In this document: positions 1 through 7,166 of the stretch, piece after piece
Position numbering within the stretch: position 1 is the first letter of the stretch
Layout: each line of letters starts with the position of its first letter
Assembly: GCA_011522945.1 (NCBI GenBank)
Contig: WTHY01000194.1
Span: 1 to 14,166 of the forward strand
DNA: 14,166 nt
Direction of reading: 5' to 3'
Origin: Alphaproteobacteria bacterium
GTDB taxonomy: Bacteria; Pseudomonadota; Alphaproteobacteria; Puniceispirillales; Puniceispirillaceae
Notes under the pieces: generated by a model
What the model was told of the DNA's origin: nothing
Seen by the model: only the letters and a program-made list of their open reading frames with translations
Databases searched by the model: none
Made by a program: the position numbers and the translations under genes

Positions 1-167
1 ATGTCATTGCATTCTTAGGCTTAGTCACCGGATTTACCAGATAGCTAGAACTCAGATATGGCACACATAAATGCAACTAGCATACACTTTTTCGCTGTTT
101 GAGATTTAGCAACAGCATTAATAATGTTAGCTGCAAATTTACAGCGTCTCCCTCAAGAAAAGGAAAA

Positions 168-1583
168 TTAGGCGACACGTGCAGTTAGCCACTTACCAGA
201 ATAAAGACGCTTATGAAACGGGATGAATTTGACAATTTCCTCAAGTAATAAAATCGATAAGACGTAAAAAGCGGAAAGCTCAAAATAAAAAATGGCTAAT
301 GCTATAAGTGGCAGCCTGAAAAGCCATTGAGACCACAAAAACAAATTCATCACATAAATCGTATCACCGCTTGCGCGCAAGGTGTTGCCGCAAATAGCAT
401 TTGTGCTTCTGATAAAAGGTAGGAAGATCAAAATAGGCACAAAGCTTACCAATATGGATGTGGTCTCATCACTTAGACTGCTGTAAATATAAGGCGAACT
501 GATACATAATATCGTATATAAGCAAGCCACTACCAATGCAGCAATAAAGACACCACGCCATGCTGTGCTTAAGAACTGCTTAAGTGTCTCAGGAGATGCG
601 CGCCGGCCCAATAATTGGGCAACAATTATACCTGTTGCTTGCGACCATTGCATAGCAATTGTGCCAGCTACCATAATCCACGGCATGACGATGGTCATGG
701 CCGCAAATTCATTCAACGTCATCTTTGCATATAGCAACTCAGCAACCCTGCCTGAAAAGGTCGCGCTCATAAATGTCATCGCGATTGGCATAGAAAATAG
801 AAATTGTTGTAAAGCTGTTAGGCGAAAACTAAAAGCAGGGGCAAAGTCTGACTGTAAAATTAGTTTATTAGACCGATAAAGCGTCACAATTAAGAAAATT
901 AATTGCACAATAACGCCTAGTACAGAGCCTAGAGCAGCGCCAACAACGCCATAGGAGGGAAGCCCAAAATAACCATGAATAAGAATGATACTGCTGATGA
1001 TATTCACGGGCACTGACAAGCAATAGCTGAAGAGCGGCACTTTGGTTTGTCCACAACCATTAAAATAGCTTGAAAGACACTGGCCTATTGATTCCCCCAA
1101 GATAAAAAAGAAGAAGACTGACAAATAATTTAGCGCGTAAGTCGTAATGATCGGGTCCGGAGAGAGCAACGCAAGAATGAGGGCGTCGAATAATATTATG
1201 AGGCCGACAAATAAAAGGCCTACAGACAGGCTGATAAGCAATCCTGAAAAAAGAACAGATTTGAGCGCGGTTTTATCATCTCGTCCCATAGTCTGAGCTG
1301 TTTTGATCTGCATTGCATGTGAAAAGGCTAGAATTGCCCCGAGTGGAAAGCCGGCTATAGCCGCTGCTAATCCTAGTGATGCAAGCTGAAACTCACCAAG
1401 TGATGAGACTAGCCAGCCATCTATCACCACCGCGCCATGTAATAGCACCGCCTTTAATGCCATGGGCCAAGCTAATTTAAGCACAGTGCCTACATGTGGT
1501 GATGATGTTTGCTGGGGTAAGGAGGCGTTTTTAGGCGACATCAGCGCCAACCTGTACCATGTGCCCCAATAATTTTTACGCAC
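168..1583 (-). CDS. MATE-family multidrug/organic cation efflux protein
   Basis: A 471-residue, very hydrophobic protein with about twelve membrane segments in two similar halves, the size and layout of MATE (NorM/DinF-like) antiporters that export drugs or metabolites in exchange for Na+ or H+. Family hallmarks are an acidic residue in the first membrane helix (Asp55 in VVIDGW), a SSYFNGCGQTKVP stretch after helix 4 (residues 171-183) and a matching LRASGDT stretch in the second half. The first codon is GTG; an ATG fourteen codons later (first base 1541) is an alternative start, and neither has a strong ribosome site. It begins 9 bases after the stop of the GntR gene, so the two are almost certainly cotranscribed. 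The substrate cannot be read from the sequence. Family call is confident; any link to alginate is inference from position only. Confidence 0.85.
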   Translation of the reverse strand: MRKNYWGTWYRLALMSPKNASLPQQTSSPHVGTVLKLAWPMALKAVLLHGAVVIDGWLVSSLGEFQLASLGLAAAIAGFPLGAILAFSHAMQIKTAQTMGRDDKTALKSVLFSGLLISLSVGLLFVGLIILFDALILALLSPDPIITTYALNYLSVFFFFILGESIGQCLSSYFNGCGQTKVPLFSYCLSVPVNIISSIILIHGYFGLPSYGVVGAALGSVLGVIVQLIFLIVTLYRSNKLILQSDFAPAFSFRLTALQQFLFSMPIAMTFMSATFSGRVAELLYAKMTLNEFAAMTIVMPWIMVAGTIAMQWSQATGIIVAQLLGRRASPETLKQFLSTAWRGVFIAALVVACLYTILCISSPYIYSSLSDETTSILVSFVPILIFLPFIRSTNAICGNTLRASGDTIYVMNLFLWSQWLFRLPLIALAIFYFELSAFYVLSILLLEEIVKFIPFHKRLYSGKWLTARVA

Positions 1584-1592
1584 CCGCCCGAT

Positions 1593-2276
1593 TTAACCGT
1601 CAAAATAATTCGCATTCTTCTCATAAATATGAGTGATTGTCTCATTTAAACGTGCAAGATGAAACATGCCTTCATCAATTGCGGCTTGTGCATCATTGAT
1701 TTTTACCGCTTCGGCTATTCTCTTATGATCTGCGACAAGGTCTGGCAGCCTGTCCTCTTTTGACAGAGACAATAAACATAAACGGTCTACTTTGGATTTT
1801 TCTTGCATGATAACGTCAAATGCAAAATCAGCTTTGGCAATTTGGCAGAGCGTTTTATGGAACGCATAATCCAGCTCTCCAAAAGCATCAAAATTTTTAT
1901 CTTTTACCAAGATGGTTTGCGCTTCAATTTCCGCATCCAAGAGCCTGCCCCCTTCAGCATCGCAATTTTGTGCGGCGCGTAAAAGCACTTCTTTTTCAAT
2001 GGATTGACGCACGAATCTAGATTTTTCTATTTCTCTTATAGAAAATCTTTTAACCACAGTGGCACGTTGCGGACGGATAAGGAGTAAATCTAAATTTTCA
2101 AGACGGCGAAACGCATCTCTAACAGGTTGACGAGATACACCGAATTTAGTTGCAATTTCAGCCTCAGAAATCTTATCACCAGGTGCAAGATGTAAATTTG
2201 AGATTTCTTCATATAGGTACTCAAAAATATCATCCAATGTCGTCACACGCGGAGATGATTTTGATAACATGACCAT
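1593..2276 (-). CDS. GntR-family transcriptional regulator, FadR/FCD subgroup
   Basis: A 227-residue regulator. Residues ~12-75 form the GntR winged helix-turn-helix, with the typical LAPGDKISEAEIATKFGVSR run and VRDAFRRLE recognition region. Residues ~80-220 form the all-helical FCD ligand domain; Asp136, His140, His184 and His206 match the usual metal-binding set of this domain. The ATG at 2276 has a good ribosome site (AAGGGA, about 6 bases upstream), favouring it over the ATG two codons later. It is divergent from the sugar-importer operon across a ~300-base region with palindromes and is followed at once by a MATE gene. Relatives with this fold usually bind sugar acids or other small carboxylates, so a DEH/KDG-type or oligouronate inducer is plausible, but that is inference. 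Confidence 0.9.
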   Translation of the reverse strand: MVMLSKSSPRVTTLDDIFEYLYEEISNLHLAPGDKISEAEIATKFGVSRQPVRDAFRRLENLDLLLIRPQRATVVKRFSIREIEKSRFVRQSIEKEVLLRAAQNCDAEGGRLLDAEIEAQTILVKDKNFDAFGELDYAFHKTLCQIAKADFAFDVIMQEKSKVDRLCLLSLSKEDRLPDLVADHKRIAEAVKINDAQAAIDEGMFHLARLNETITHIYEKNANYFDG

Positions 2277-2330
2277 TATTTTCCCTTGGTTAGGCTATTT
2301 TTGCATCAGTTAGCATATATTTTTTTCCAT

Positions 2331-2343
2331 TGCATATTATGCA
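2331..2343. promoter_or_regulatory. Palindrome TGCATA-T-TATGCA, possible operator of the GntR gene
   Basis: A perfect inverted repeat of 6-base arms around one central base, about 55 bases upstream of the GntR start. Its place would suit autoregulation by the GntR protein or another dimeric regulator. It is AT-rich and short, so chance cannot be excluded. Confidence 0.3.
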
Positions 2344-2506
2344 TAATTGGCCGTGATATTCTACCCTAAACAATCCTTTAGAGTTTGTTGATATGGTGTT
2401 TTGTTAACCAATTTATGTTTTCAAAATATGCGCTTTCAAATATGCCTATGGCCTGAATTCGAAAAAATTTTATAAAGACCCTCTTTTTCATATTGTCATA
2501 TTACAT

Positions 2507-2520
2507 ACTAGTATACTAGT
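2507..2520. promoter_or_regulatory. Perfect 14-bp palindrome, candidate GntR/FadR-type operator
   Basis: The sequence ACTAGTATACTAGT is its own reverse complement. Its core AGTATACT fits the GTM-N0-1-KAC pattern described for FadR-subfamily GntR operators. It contains TATACT (2512-2517), a five-of-six match to a sigma-70 -10 box, so bound repressor would block RNA polymerase at the importer operon promoter. The protein encoded divergently is of exactly this regulator subgroup. The operator role is inferred from motif and position. Confidence 0.5.
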
Positions 2521-2579
2521 CTTAAATTATGAGTTTCTGCTCCGTCATAAAAATGGCGCGAAAGAGTATTGGGGGGAAA

Positions 2580-3650
2580 ATGTCGGGCGTTCTACTTCAA
2601 AATATTGTGAAGGCTTATGGTGCCGCACAGGTTGTGCATGGTATCAATCTGACTGTTCAAGAAAAAGAATTCGTTGTTCTTGTAGGTCCCTCAGGTTGCG
2701 GTAAGTCAACCACTTTGCGCATGATCGCAGGGTTAGAAGAGATTACTGAAGGTCAGTTGTCTATCTATGGCAAGGTCGTAAACCGAATTGCGCCGAAAGA
2801 CCGTGACGTTGCCATGGTGTTCCAGAACTATGCTCTTTACCCTCATCTGAACGTAGCCGATAATATGGCGTTTGGTCTGCGTATTCGCAAAATGCCAAAG
2901 CCAGAGATAAAACAACAAATTAAAAACGTAGCTGAAATTCTAGAGTTAACAGACTATTTGGAACGCAGGCCAGCCGATTTATCCGGCGGTCAACGTCAGC
3001 GCGTTGCTATGGGGCGGGCCATTGTTCGCCATCCGAAAGTGTTTTTGTTTGATGAGCCATTATCGAATTTAGATGCAAAATTGCGTACGCAGATGCGGGC
3101 TGAAATACGAAGGTTGCATAACCGCCTTGGCGTCACGTCAATTTATGTGACGCATGACCAGGTGGAAGCGATGACACTAGCGGACAGAATCGTTGTTATG
3201 AATGACGGACGCATAGAGCAAGTCGGGACACCAATGGAATTGTTTATGAACCCTGCAAATATTTTTGTGGCGGGGTTTCTTGGGTCTCCTCCTATGAACC
3301 AGATGCCGGGCACGGTTACTGAGAAGGGTGTGGAGATTGATGGTATTATAATCGCTGTCTCTGGTAATTTATCAGCACAGGTAGGGCGCAAGGTTATTGT
3401 TGGTATTCGACCTGAGCATGTTTCTTTGCAAAAAGAAAAGGGGACGACTGCTCTGCCTATAAATCTAGATTTGGTTGAGCCACTCGGCTCTGAGGCTCTG
3501 CTTCATGCGCAATTTGGCGCCCATCAATTGGTATTCAAGACTGAGACGCAAGGGTCTATTGACCATTTATCAGATGTTAGTGAGGTCTATGTGCATGCAT
3601 CAATGGTTAAACTGTTCGATGCTGAAACCGGTGAGGCGTTGCCGCTATGA
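2580..3650 (+). CDS. algS: Sugar ABC importer ATPase, AlgS/MsmX/UgpC type
   Basis: Cytoplasmic ATPase of a carbohydrate importer, 356 residues, similar in length to Sphingomonas AlgS (~363). Walker A GPSGCGKST is at 36-44, the Q-loop glutamine at 82, the LSGGQ signature at 134-138, Walker B with catalytic FDEP around 157-160, the D-loop SNLD at 162-165 and the switch His at 192. Residues from about 235 form the regulatory OB/TOBE domain of the MalK class, including GIRPEHV. The frame is open from an ATG at 2529, but the promoter and palindrome lie just before that, whereas the ATG at 2580 has a GGGGGG ribosome site and places the family start (VLLQNIVKAYG) normally, so 2580 is chosen. Its stop overlaps the next start by ATGA, indicating coupled translation. 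The alginate assignment rests on the neighbouring binding protein and lyase. Confidence 0.9.
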   Translation: MSGVLLQNIVKAYGAAQVVHGINLTVQEKEFVVLVGPSGCGKSTTLRMIAGLEEITEGQLSIYGKVVNRIAPKDRDVAMVFQNYALYPHLNVADNMAFGLRIRKMPKPEIKQQIKNVAEILELTDYLERRPADLSGGQRQRVAMGRAIVRHPKVFLFDEPLSNLDAKLRTQMRAEIRRLHNRLGVTSIYVTHDQVEAMTLADRIVVMNDGRIEQVGTPMELFMNPANIFVAGFLGSPPMNQMPGTVTEKGVEIDGIIIAVSGNLSAQVGRKVIVGIRPEHVSLQKEKGTTALPINLDLVEPLGSEALLHAQFGAHQLVFKTETQGSIDHLSDVSEVYVHASMVKLFDAETGEALPL

Positions 3651-4603
3651 GTAACAATGATACGGTCTACATAAATCAGAAGTCTTTTAAAGAGAAATTG
3701 GTTTGGTTGTTAGACCATTTCAAACGTGAGTGGCAAATTTATGTGATGCTTGCGCCCATGATAATTTGGTTTTTGGTATTTTTATACAAACCAATGTATG
3801 GCTTGCAGATTGCCTTTAAGGATTATTCCATATTTAGAGGTATTGAGGCCAGCCCGTGGGTTGGCTTAGAGCATTTCAACGATCTATTCTCAAACTCACA
3901 ATTTCTAAGGGCTATCAAAAATACATTTCTGATTAGTTTTTACAGCCTAATTTTTGGTTTCCCTGTGCCAATTTTGTTAGCATTGATGTTCAATGAAATC
4001 ATCAATGCTGTGTTTAAGCGTTCAGCGCAAACCATTGTGTATCTTCCACACTTCATCTCAACAGTAATCATCGCTGGTATTGTGATTACAGCCTTTAGCC
4101 CGTCTGCTGGTATTGTGAATACTGTTTTGAGCTGGTTTGGCTTGGATTCTGTATATTTCCTGACAAAAGCAGAATGGTTTAGGCCAATTTTTATCGGCTC
4201 AGGTATTTGGCAGGAGGCTGGCTTTAGTTCGATTATCTTTTTAGCAGCGATTGCCGGGGTTAATCCATCCTTATATGAAAGTGCTGTGGTTGATGGCGCA
4301 AGTCGTTGGCAAATGATGTGGAAAATCACGTTACCGTCCATTTTACCTACCATTATCATTATGCTGATTATTAGAATTGGTAATCTTATGGAAGTTGGTT
4401 TTGAGTTGATTATCCTTCTTTATCAGCCAGCGACATACGAAACAGCAGACGTGATTAATACGTATATTTACAGACAAGGTCTGCAGTCTGGACAGTATGA
4501 TTTAGCTGCAGCTGCTGGTTTCTTTAATGCTGTCGTTGCTTTTGTATTGGTGATGGCTGCCAATAGCATTTCAAAGCGCTTCTCGCGCACATCCTTGTGG
4601 TAG
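3647..4603 (+). CDS. algM1: Sugar ABC importer permease, AlgM1/LplB type
   Basis: Inner-membrane permease of 318 residues with six membrane segments (roughly 31-47, 92-116, 127-150, 180-205, 230-250, 288-306). The EAA coupling loop that docks on the ATPase is seen as YESAVVDGAS at 210-219 followed by ITLP at 227-230. The N-terminal cytoplasmic tail and first segment with PMYGLQIAFKDY (49-60) are typical of the LplB/AlgM1 branch, which handles oligosaccharides. It overlaps the ATPase gene by four bases and is followed after 15 bases by the second permease, the usual pairing for a heterodimeric channel. The family is clear; the specific name follows from the AlgQ-like binding protein downstream. 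Confidence 0.88.
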   Translation: MSNNDTVYINQKSFKEKLVWLLDHFKREWQIYVMLAPMIIWFLVFLYKPMYGLQIAFKDYSIFRGIEASPWVGLEHFNDLFSNSQFLRAIKNTFLISFYSLIFGFPVPILLALMFNEIINAVFKRSAQTIVYLPHFISTVIIAGIVITAFSPSAGIVNTVLSWFGLDSVYFLTKAEWFRPIFIGSGIWQEAGFSSIIFLAAIAGVNPSLYESAVVDGASRWQMMWKITLPSILPTIIIMLIIRIGNLMEVGFELIILLYQPATYETADVINTYIYRQGLQSGQYDLAAAAGFFNAVVAFVLVMAANSISKRFSRTSLW

Positions 4604-4618
4604 GGAAGGGATAGCGTT

Positions 4619-5500
4619 ATGCAAAATTGGAATTTATATTCACGAGGCGACAAGCTTTTTGTAAGGATCAATGCGGTTCTTATCGGCTTGTTTGCCTTAT
4701 CAACGCTCTATCCATTCATCTATATAGCGTCAGTATCGTTTAGCTCTGCTTTTGCGGCACGAGCTGGTAAGGTCGTTTTAACCCCAATTGATGTAACATT
4801 ATCTGCCTATGCTCATGTTTTGTCAGAGCCGCAATTTTGGAATAGTTACGGTAATACCTTCATTTATACAATTGGAGGCACCTTAACATCATTATTGATC
4901 ATCATTCCCGGTGCATATGCTTTATCACGTCCACAGCTGATTGGACGGCGTTTCTGGAATTTAATGATTGCCTTTACCATGTGGTTCCATGCTGGCATGA
5001 TCCCATTTTGGCTGAATATGCGGGATTTAGGTCTGCTTGACAGCATGATTGGAATCATTATCGCCTTCGCCTGTAACGCCTTTAATATTATATTGCTGCG
5101 TAACTTTTTTGAATCTATTCCACAGAGCTTTGAAGAAGCGGCACGTATGGATGGTGCTAATGAATTCCAAGTTTTATGGAAAGTCTTCGTCCCCTTATCA
5201 AAGCCGGCAATAGCAACCATTACGCTTTTCTGTGTAGTGGCTCGTTGGAATGGGTTCTTTTGGGCAATGATTTTGCTTACGGATGAAGGCAAGGTCCCGT
5301 TGCAGGTGTATCTGCGTCAAACCATTGCCGATTTAAGTGATGATGAAGAATTTTCTTCAACATTGATCGATGCTGCTTACAGCGTTGAGACAGTAACCGC
5401 TGCGATAATTGTTTGCTCAATTATCCCAGTATTGTGCTTCTATCCGTTCATTCAAAAATATTTCAATAAAGGAATAATGTTGGGCGGCGTGAAGGAATAG
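4619..5500 (+). CDS. algM2: Sugar ABC importer permease, AlgM2/LplC (YtcP) type
   Basis: Second inner-membrane permease, 293 residues, the length I recall for AlgM2. Six membrane segments are visible (about 15-40, 79-102, 111-133, 139-165, 194-221, 257-280). The EAA loop reads FEEAARMDGA at 171-180 with the conserved proline at 192. The C-terminus YPFIQKYFNKGIMLGGVK (275-292) is a hallmark of the LplC/YtcP/AlgM2 branch. A GGAAGGGA ribosome site precedes the ATG. It should pair with the upstream permease and the AlgS-like ATPase to form the M1-M2-S2 transporter. The next gene, for the binding protein, follows after 31 bases. Confidence 0.88.
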   Translation: MQNWNLYSRGDKLFVRINAVLIGLFALSTLYPFIYIASVSFSSAFAARAGKVVLTPIDVTLSAYAHVLSEPQFWNSYGNTFIYTIGGTLTSLLIIIPGAYALSRPQLIGRRFWNLMIAFTMWFHAGMIPFWLNMRDLGLLDSMIGIIIAFACNAFNIILLRNFFESIPQSFEEAARMDGANEFQVLWKVFVPLSKPAIATITLFCVVARWNGFFWAMILLTDEGKVPLQVYLRQTIADLSDDEEFSSTLIDAAYSVETVTAAIIVCSIIPVLCFYPFIQKYFNKGIMLGGVKE

Positions 5501-5531
5501 AGAGACTGCATAGATTTCAAGGGAGGATAAT

Positions 5532-7082
5532 ATGCGAAAACTAACCATTGCTGCTGTGGCACTTGCCTCAACAGCATTTACAGGGCCAGTATCAGCTGAT
5601 GGCCATGGCCATGCAAAAATTTCGGACAGCAAGGTAGAGCTGACAGTGCATATGCACCATAAGCGTTACACAAGCTATGATGAAAGCTGGCCAGTTGAAG
5701 TTGCTGCTTGTGAAATGACTAATGTGTGTTTGAAAAACGCAACTATTGGTTCTAACACAAAGAATTCAGGCGAAGCCATGAACCTGCTTTTAGCATCTGG
5801 CAAAATTCCTGATATCGTAGGCACATCACGTATTAAAGACGTTGTTAACCAATATGGTCCGCAGGGCGCTTTCATGCCGCTGAACGACTTGATCGATGAG
5901 CATGCACCACATCTGAAAGCGTATTTTGATGAGCGTCCAAATGTACGTTCAGCGCTGACAGCTGCTGACGGCAACATGTACTACATTCCATATCTACCTG
6001 ATGGTAAATATGGTCGTGCATTCTGGATGCGTACGGACTGGCTAGACAAGCTTGGCCTTGATGTACCGCAAACAGTCGAAGAGTATGAAAATGCGCTTCG
6101 CGCCTTCCGTGATGGTGATCCAAACGGTAATGGTCTTAAAGATGAAGTACCTTACTTCGCACGTCAGTGGGAAGAAGTTATTCGTCTTGTAACATTATTC
6201 GGTGGTCGTTCATCTGGTTCAGACACATATCATGACTTCATGGTAGAAGATGGCCAGATCAAGCATCCTTATGCCGAAACAGGCTACCGTGATGGTATCA
6301 AAGGTTTGGCACGTTGGTATGCTGAGGGTCTGATTGATGCTGAAGTATTCACACGTGGTTCATCTGCACGTGAATATCTATTGTCAGAAAACCTTGGTGG
6401 TGCAACACATGACTGGTTTGCTTCAACATCAGGTTATAACCGTCTGTCAAAGGATATCCCAGGTTTTGAATTCAAAGCTATCGCACCTCCTGCAAATGTA
6501 AATGGTGAGCGTTTTGAAGAACACCGCCGTATTCCGATCAAGCCAGATGGATGGGCTATTGGTGGCATGAATAAAGATCCTGTCACAACAATCAAATATT
6601 TTGATTTCTGGTTCTCTCCAGAAGGTCGTCGTCTTGTGAACTTCGGTATCGAAGGCGAACAGTATGATGTTGTGAATGGCGAAGCTATCTTTAAGCCTGA
6701 ATTCCTTGATGCAGGTCCAGTGAACAGCCAGCTTTATCAGATTGGTGCCCAGCTTCATGCACGTGGTTACTTCCAGGATTACAAATATGAAATCCAGTGG
6801 TCTAATGAGTTCGCGCTTGAAGGTATCGCACTTTATGATGAAGGTGATTATCTGATTGATCAGTTCTTGGGCGTTGCCTTTAACGTTGATGAACAGGCCG
6901 TTTATGATAAGCATTGGCCTTCAATTCGTACCTACATGCTTGAGCGTCAGCAGGCTTGGATCTTGGGCAGCGGTGATGTTGAAGCTGATTGGGATAGCTA
7001 TACAGCTGAGCTAGAAAAGATGGGCTTGTCAAAAGTGCTATCTGCCATGCAGTCAGCCTATGAGCGTCAGTATAACAGCTAA
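5532..7082 (+). CDS. algQ: Alginate-oligosaccharide-binding periplasmic protein, AlgQ type
   Basis: Binding protein of 516 residues, the same length as Sphingomonas AlgQ1/AlgQ2 precursors, and recognisably similar to AlgQ2 from end to end. A Sec signal peptide covers residues 1-22 (hydrophobic core, then PVSA-DG) with no lipobox cysteine, so it should be a free periplasmic protein. An EF-hand-like calcium loop DPNGNGLKDE sits at 196-205 as in AlgQ2. Trp295 (THDWFAS) and Trp423 (EIQW) align with AlgQ2 Trp270 and Trp399, which stack on the bound sugar. The ribosome site GGGAGG, 5 bases from the ATG, is the best in the operon. Codon use is strongly biased: 23 of 26 arginines are CGT, unlike its neighbours, pointing to high expression. 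The segment after the signal peptide is DGHGHAK, a small His-rich patch of unknown meaning. Confidence 0.92.
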   Translation: MRKLTIAAVALASTAFTGPVSADGHGHAKISDSKVELTVHMHHKRYTSYDESWPVEVAACEMTNVCLKNATIGSNTKNSGEAMNLLLASGKIPDIVGTSRIKDVVNQYGPQGAFMPLNDLIDEHAPHLKAYFDERPNVRSALTAADGNMYYIPYLPDGKYGRAFWMRTDWLDKLGLDVPQTVEEYENALRAFRDGDPNGNGLKDEVPYFARQWEEVIRLVTLFGGRSSGSDTYHDFMVEDGQIKHPYAETGYRDGIKGLARWYAEGLIDAEVFTRGSSAREYLLSENLGGATHDWFASTSGYNRLSKDIPGFEFKAIAPPANVNGERFEEHRRIPIKPDGWAIGGMNKDPVTTIKYFDFWFSPEGRRLVNFGIEGEQYDVVNGEAIFKPEFLDAGPVNSQLYQIGAQLHARGYFQDYKYEIQWSNEFALEGIALYDEGDYLIDQFLGVAFNVDEQAVYDKHWPSIRTYMLERQQAWILGSGDVEADWDSYTAELEKMGLSKVLSAMQSAYERQYNS

Positions 7083-7094
7083 TTTAAACAGCTG

Positions 7095-7136
7095 ATTGTC
7101 GCCCGCTATGTTCTCATGGTGGGCGACAATATTTTT
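7095..7136 (+). terminator. Strong intercistronic hairpin with T-tract after the binding-protein gene
   Basis: Bases 7095-7110 pair with 7115-7130 to give a 16-bp stem with only two G-T wobbles and a TTCT loop; the outer ten pairs (ATTGTCGCCC with GGGCGACAAT) are perfect. It is followed by ATTTTT, so it has the form of a rho-independent terminator. It starts 12 bases after the binding-protein stop and ends 24 bases before the ribosome site of the lyase gene in the same direction. It may be a partial terminator, or a 3' stabiliser that raises the amount of binding-protein message over the rest of the operon. Confidence 0.8.
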
Positions 7137-7166
7137 CTTAAAAAATCTTTCACAGAGGTCGATATC

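Larger units (their letters stand above)
2277..2579. promoter_or_regulatory. Divergent control region between regulator and importer operon
   Basis: This gene-free stretch of about 300 bases is strongly AT-rich and separates the divergent GntR and importer genes. It holds a perfect 13-base palindrome near the regulator end, an imperfect direct repeat (2418-2431 and 2434-2445, TTTCAAA-TATGC type) and a perfect 14-base palindrome near the importer end. Several possible sigma-70 boxes can be drawn, among them TTGATA at 2388-2393 and TATACT at 2512-2517, but none is convincing as a pair with ideal spacing. No small ORF with a credible ribosome site was seen. Confidence 0.6.

Noticed and set aside
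130..145. Near-palindrome GCTGCAAATTTACAGC after the MATE gene
   Set aside because: It could be a terminator for the MATE transcript, but it has a mismatch, no real loop and no T-tract on the minus strand.
2529..2579. Upstream ATG extending the AlgS-like ATPase by 17 residues
   Set aside because: It lies only 8 bases after the promoter-overlapping palindrome, the added residues do not fit the family, and the ATG at 2580 has a better ribosome site.
3940..4359. A 139-codon minus-strand frame inside the first permease gene (and a similar 142-codon frame at 4864-5292)
   Set aside because: Both are antisense shadows of clear ABC permease genes, with no ribosome site or recognisable product.
6447..6914. 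A 155-codon open frame on the minus strand inside the binding-protein gene
   Set aside because: It is fully inside a well-supported gene, has no family features, and its openness follows from the biased codon use of the opposite strand.
7116..7166. Upstream ATG extending the PL15 lyase by 17 residues
   Set aside because: The codon is inside a strong hairpin, and the ATG at 7167 has AGAGG at good spacing and gives the normal family length.
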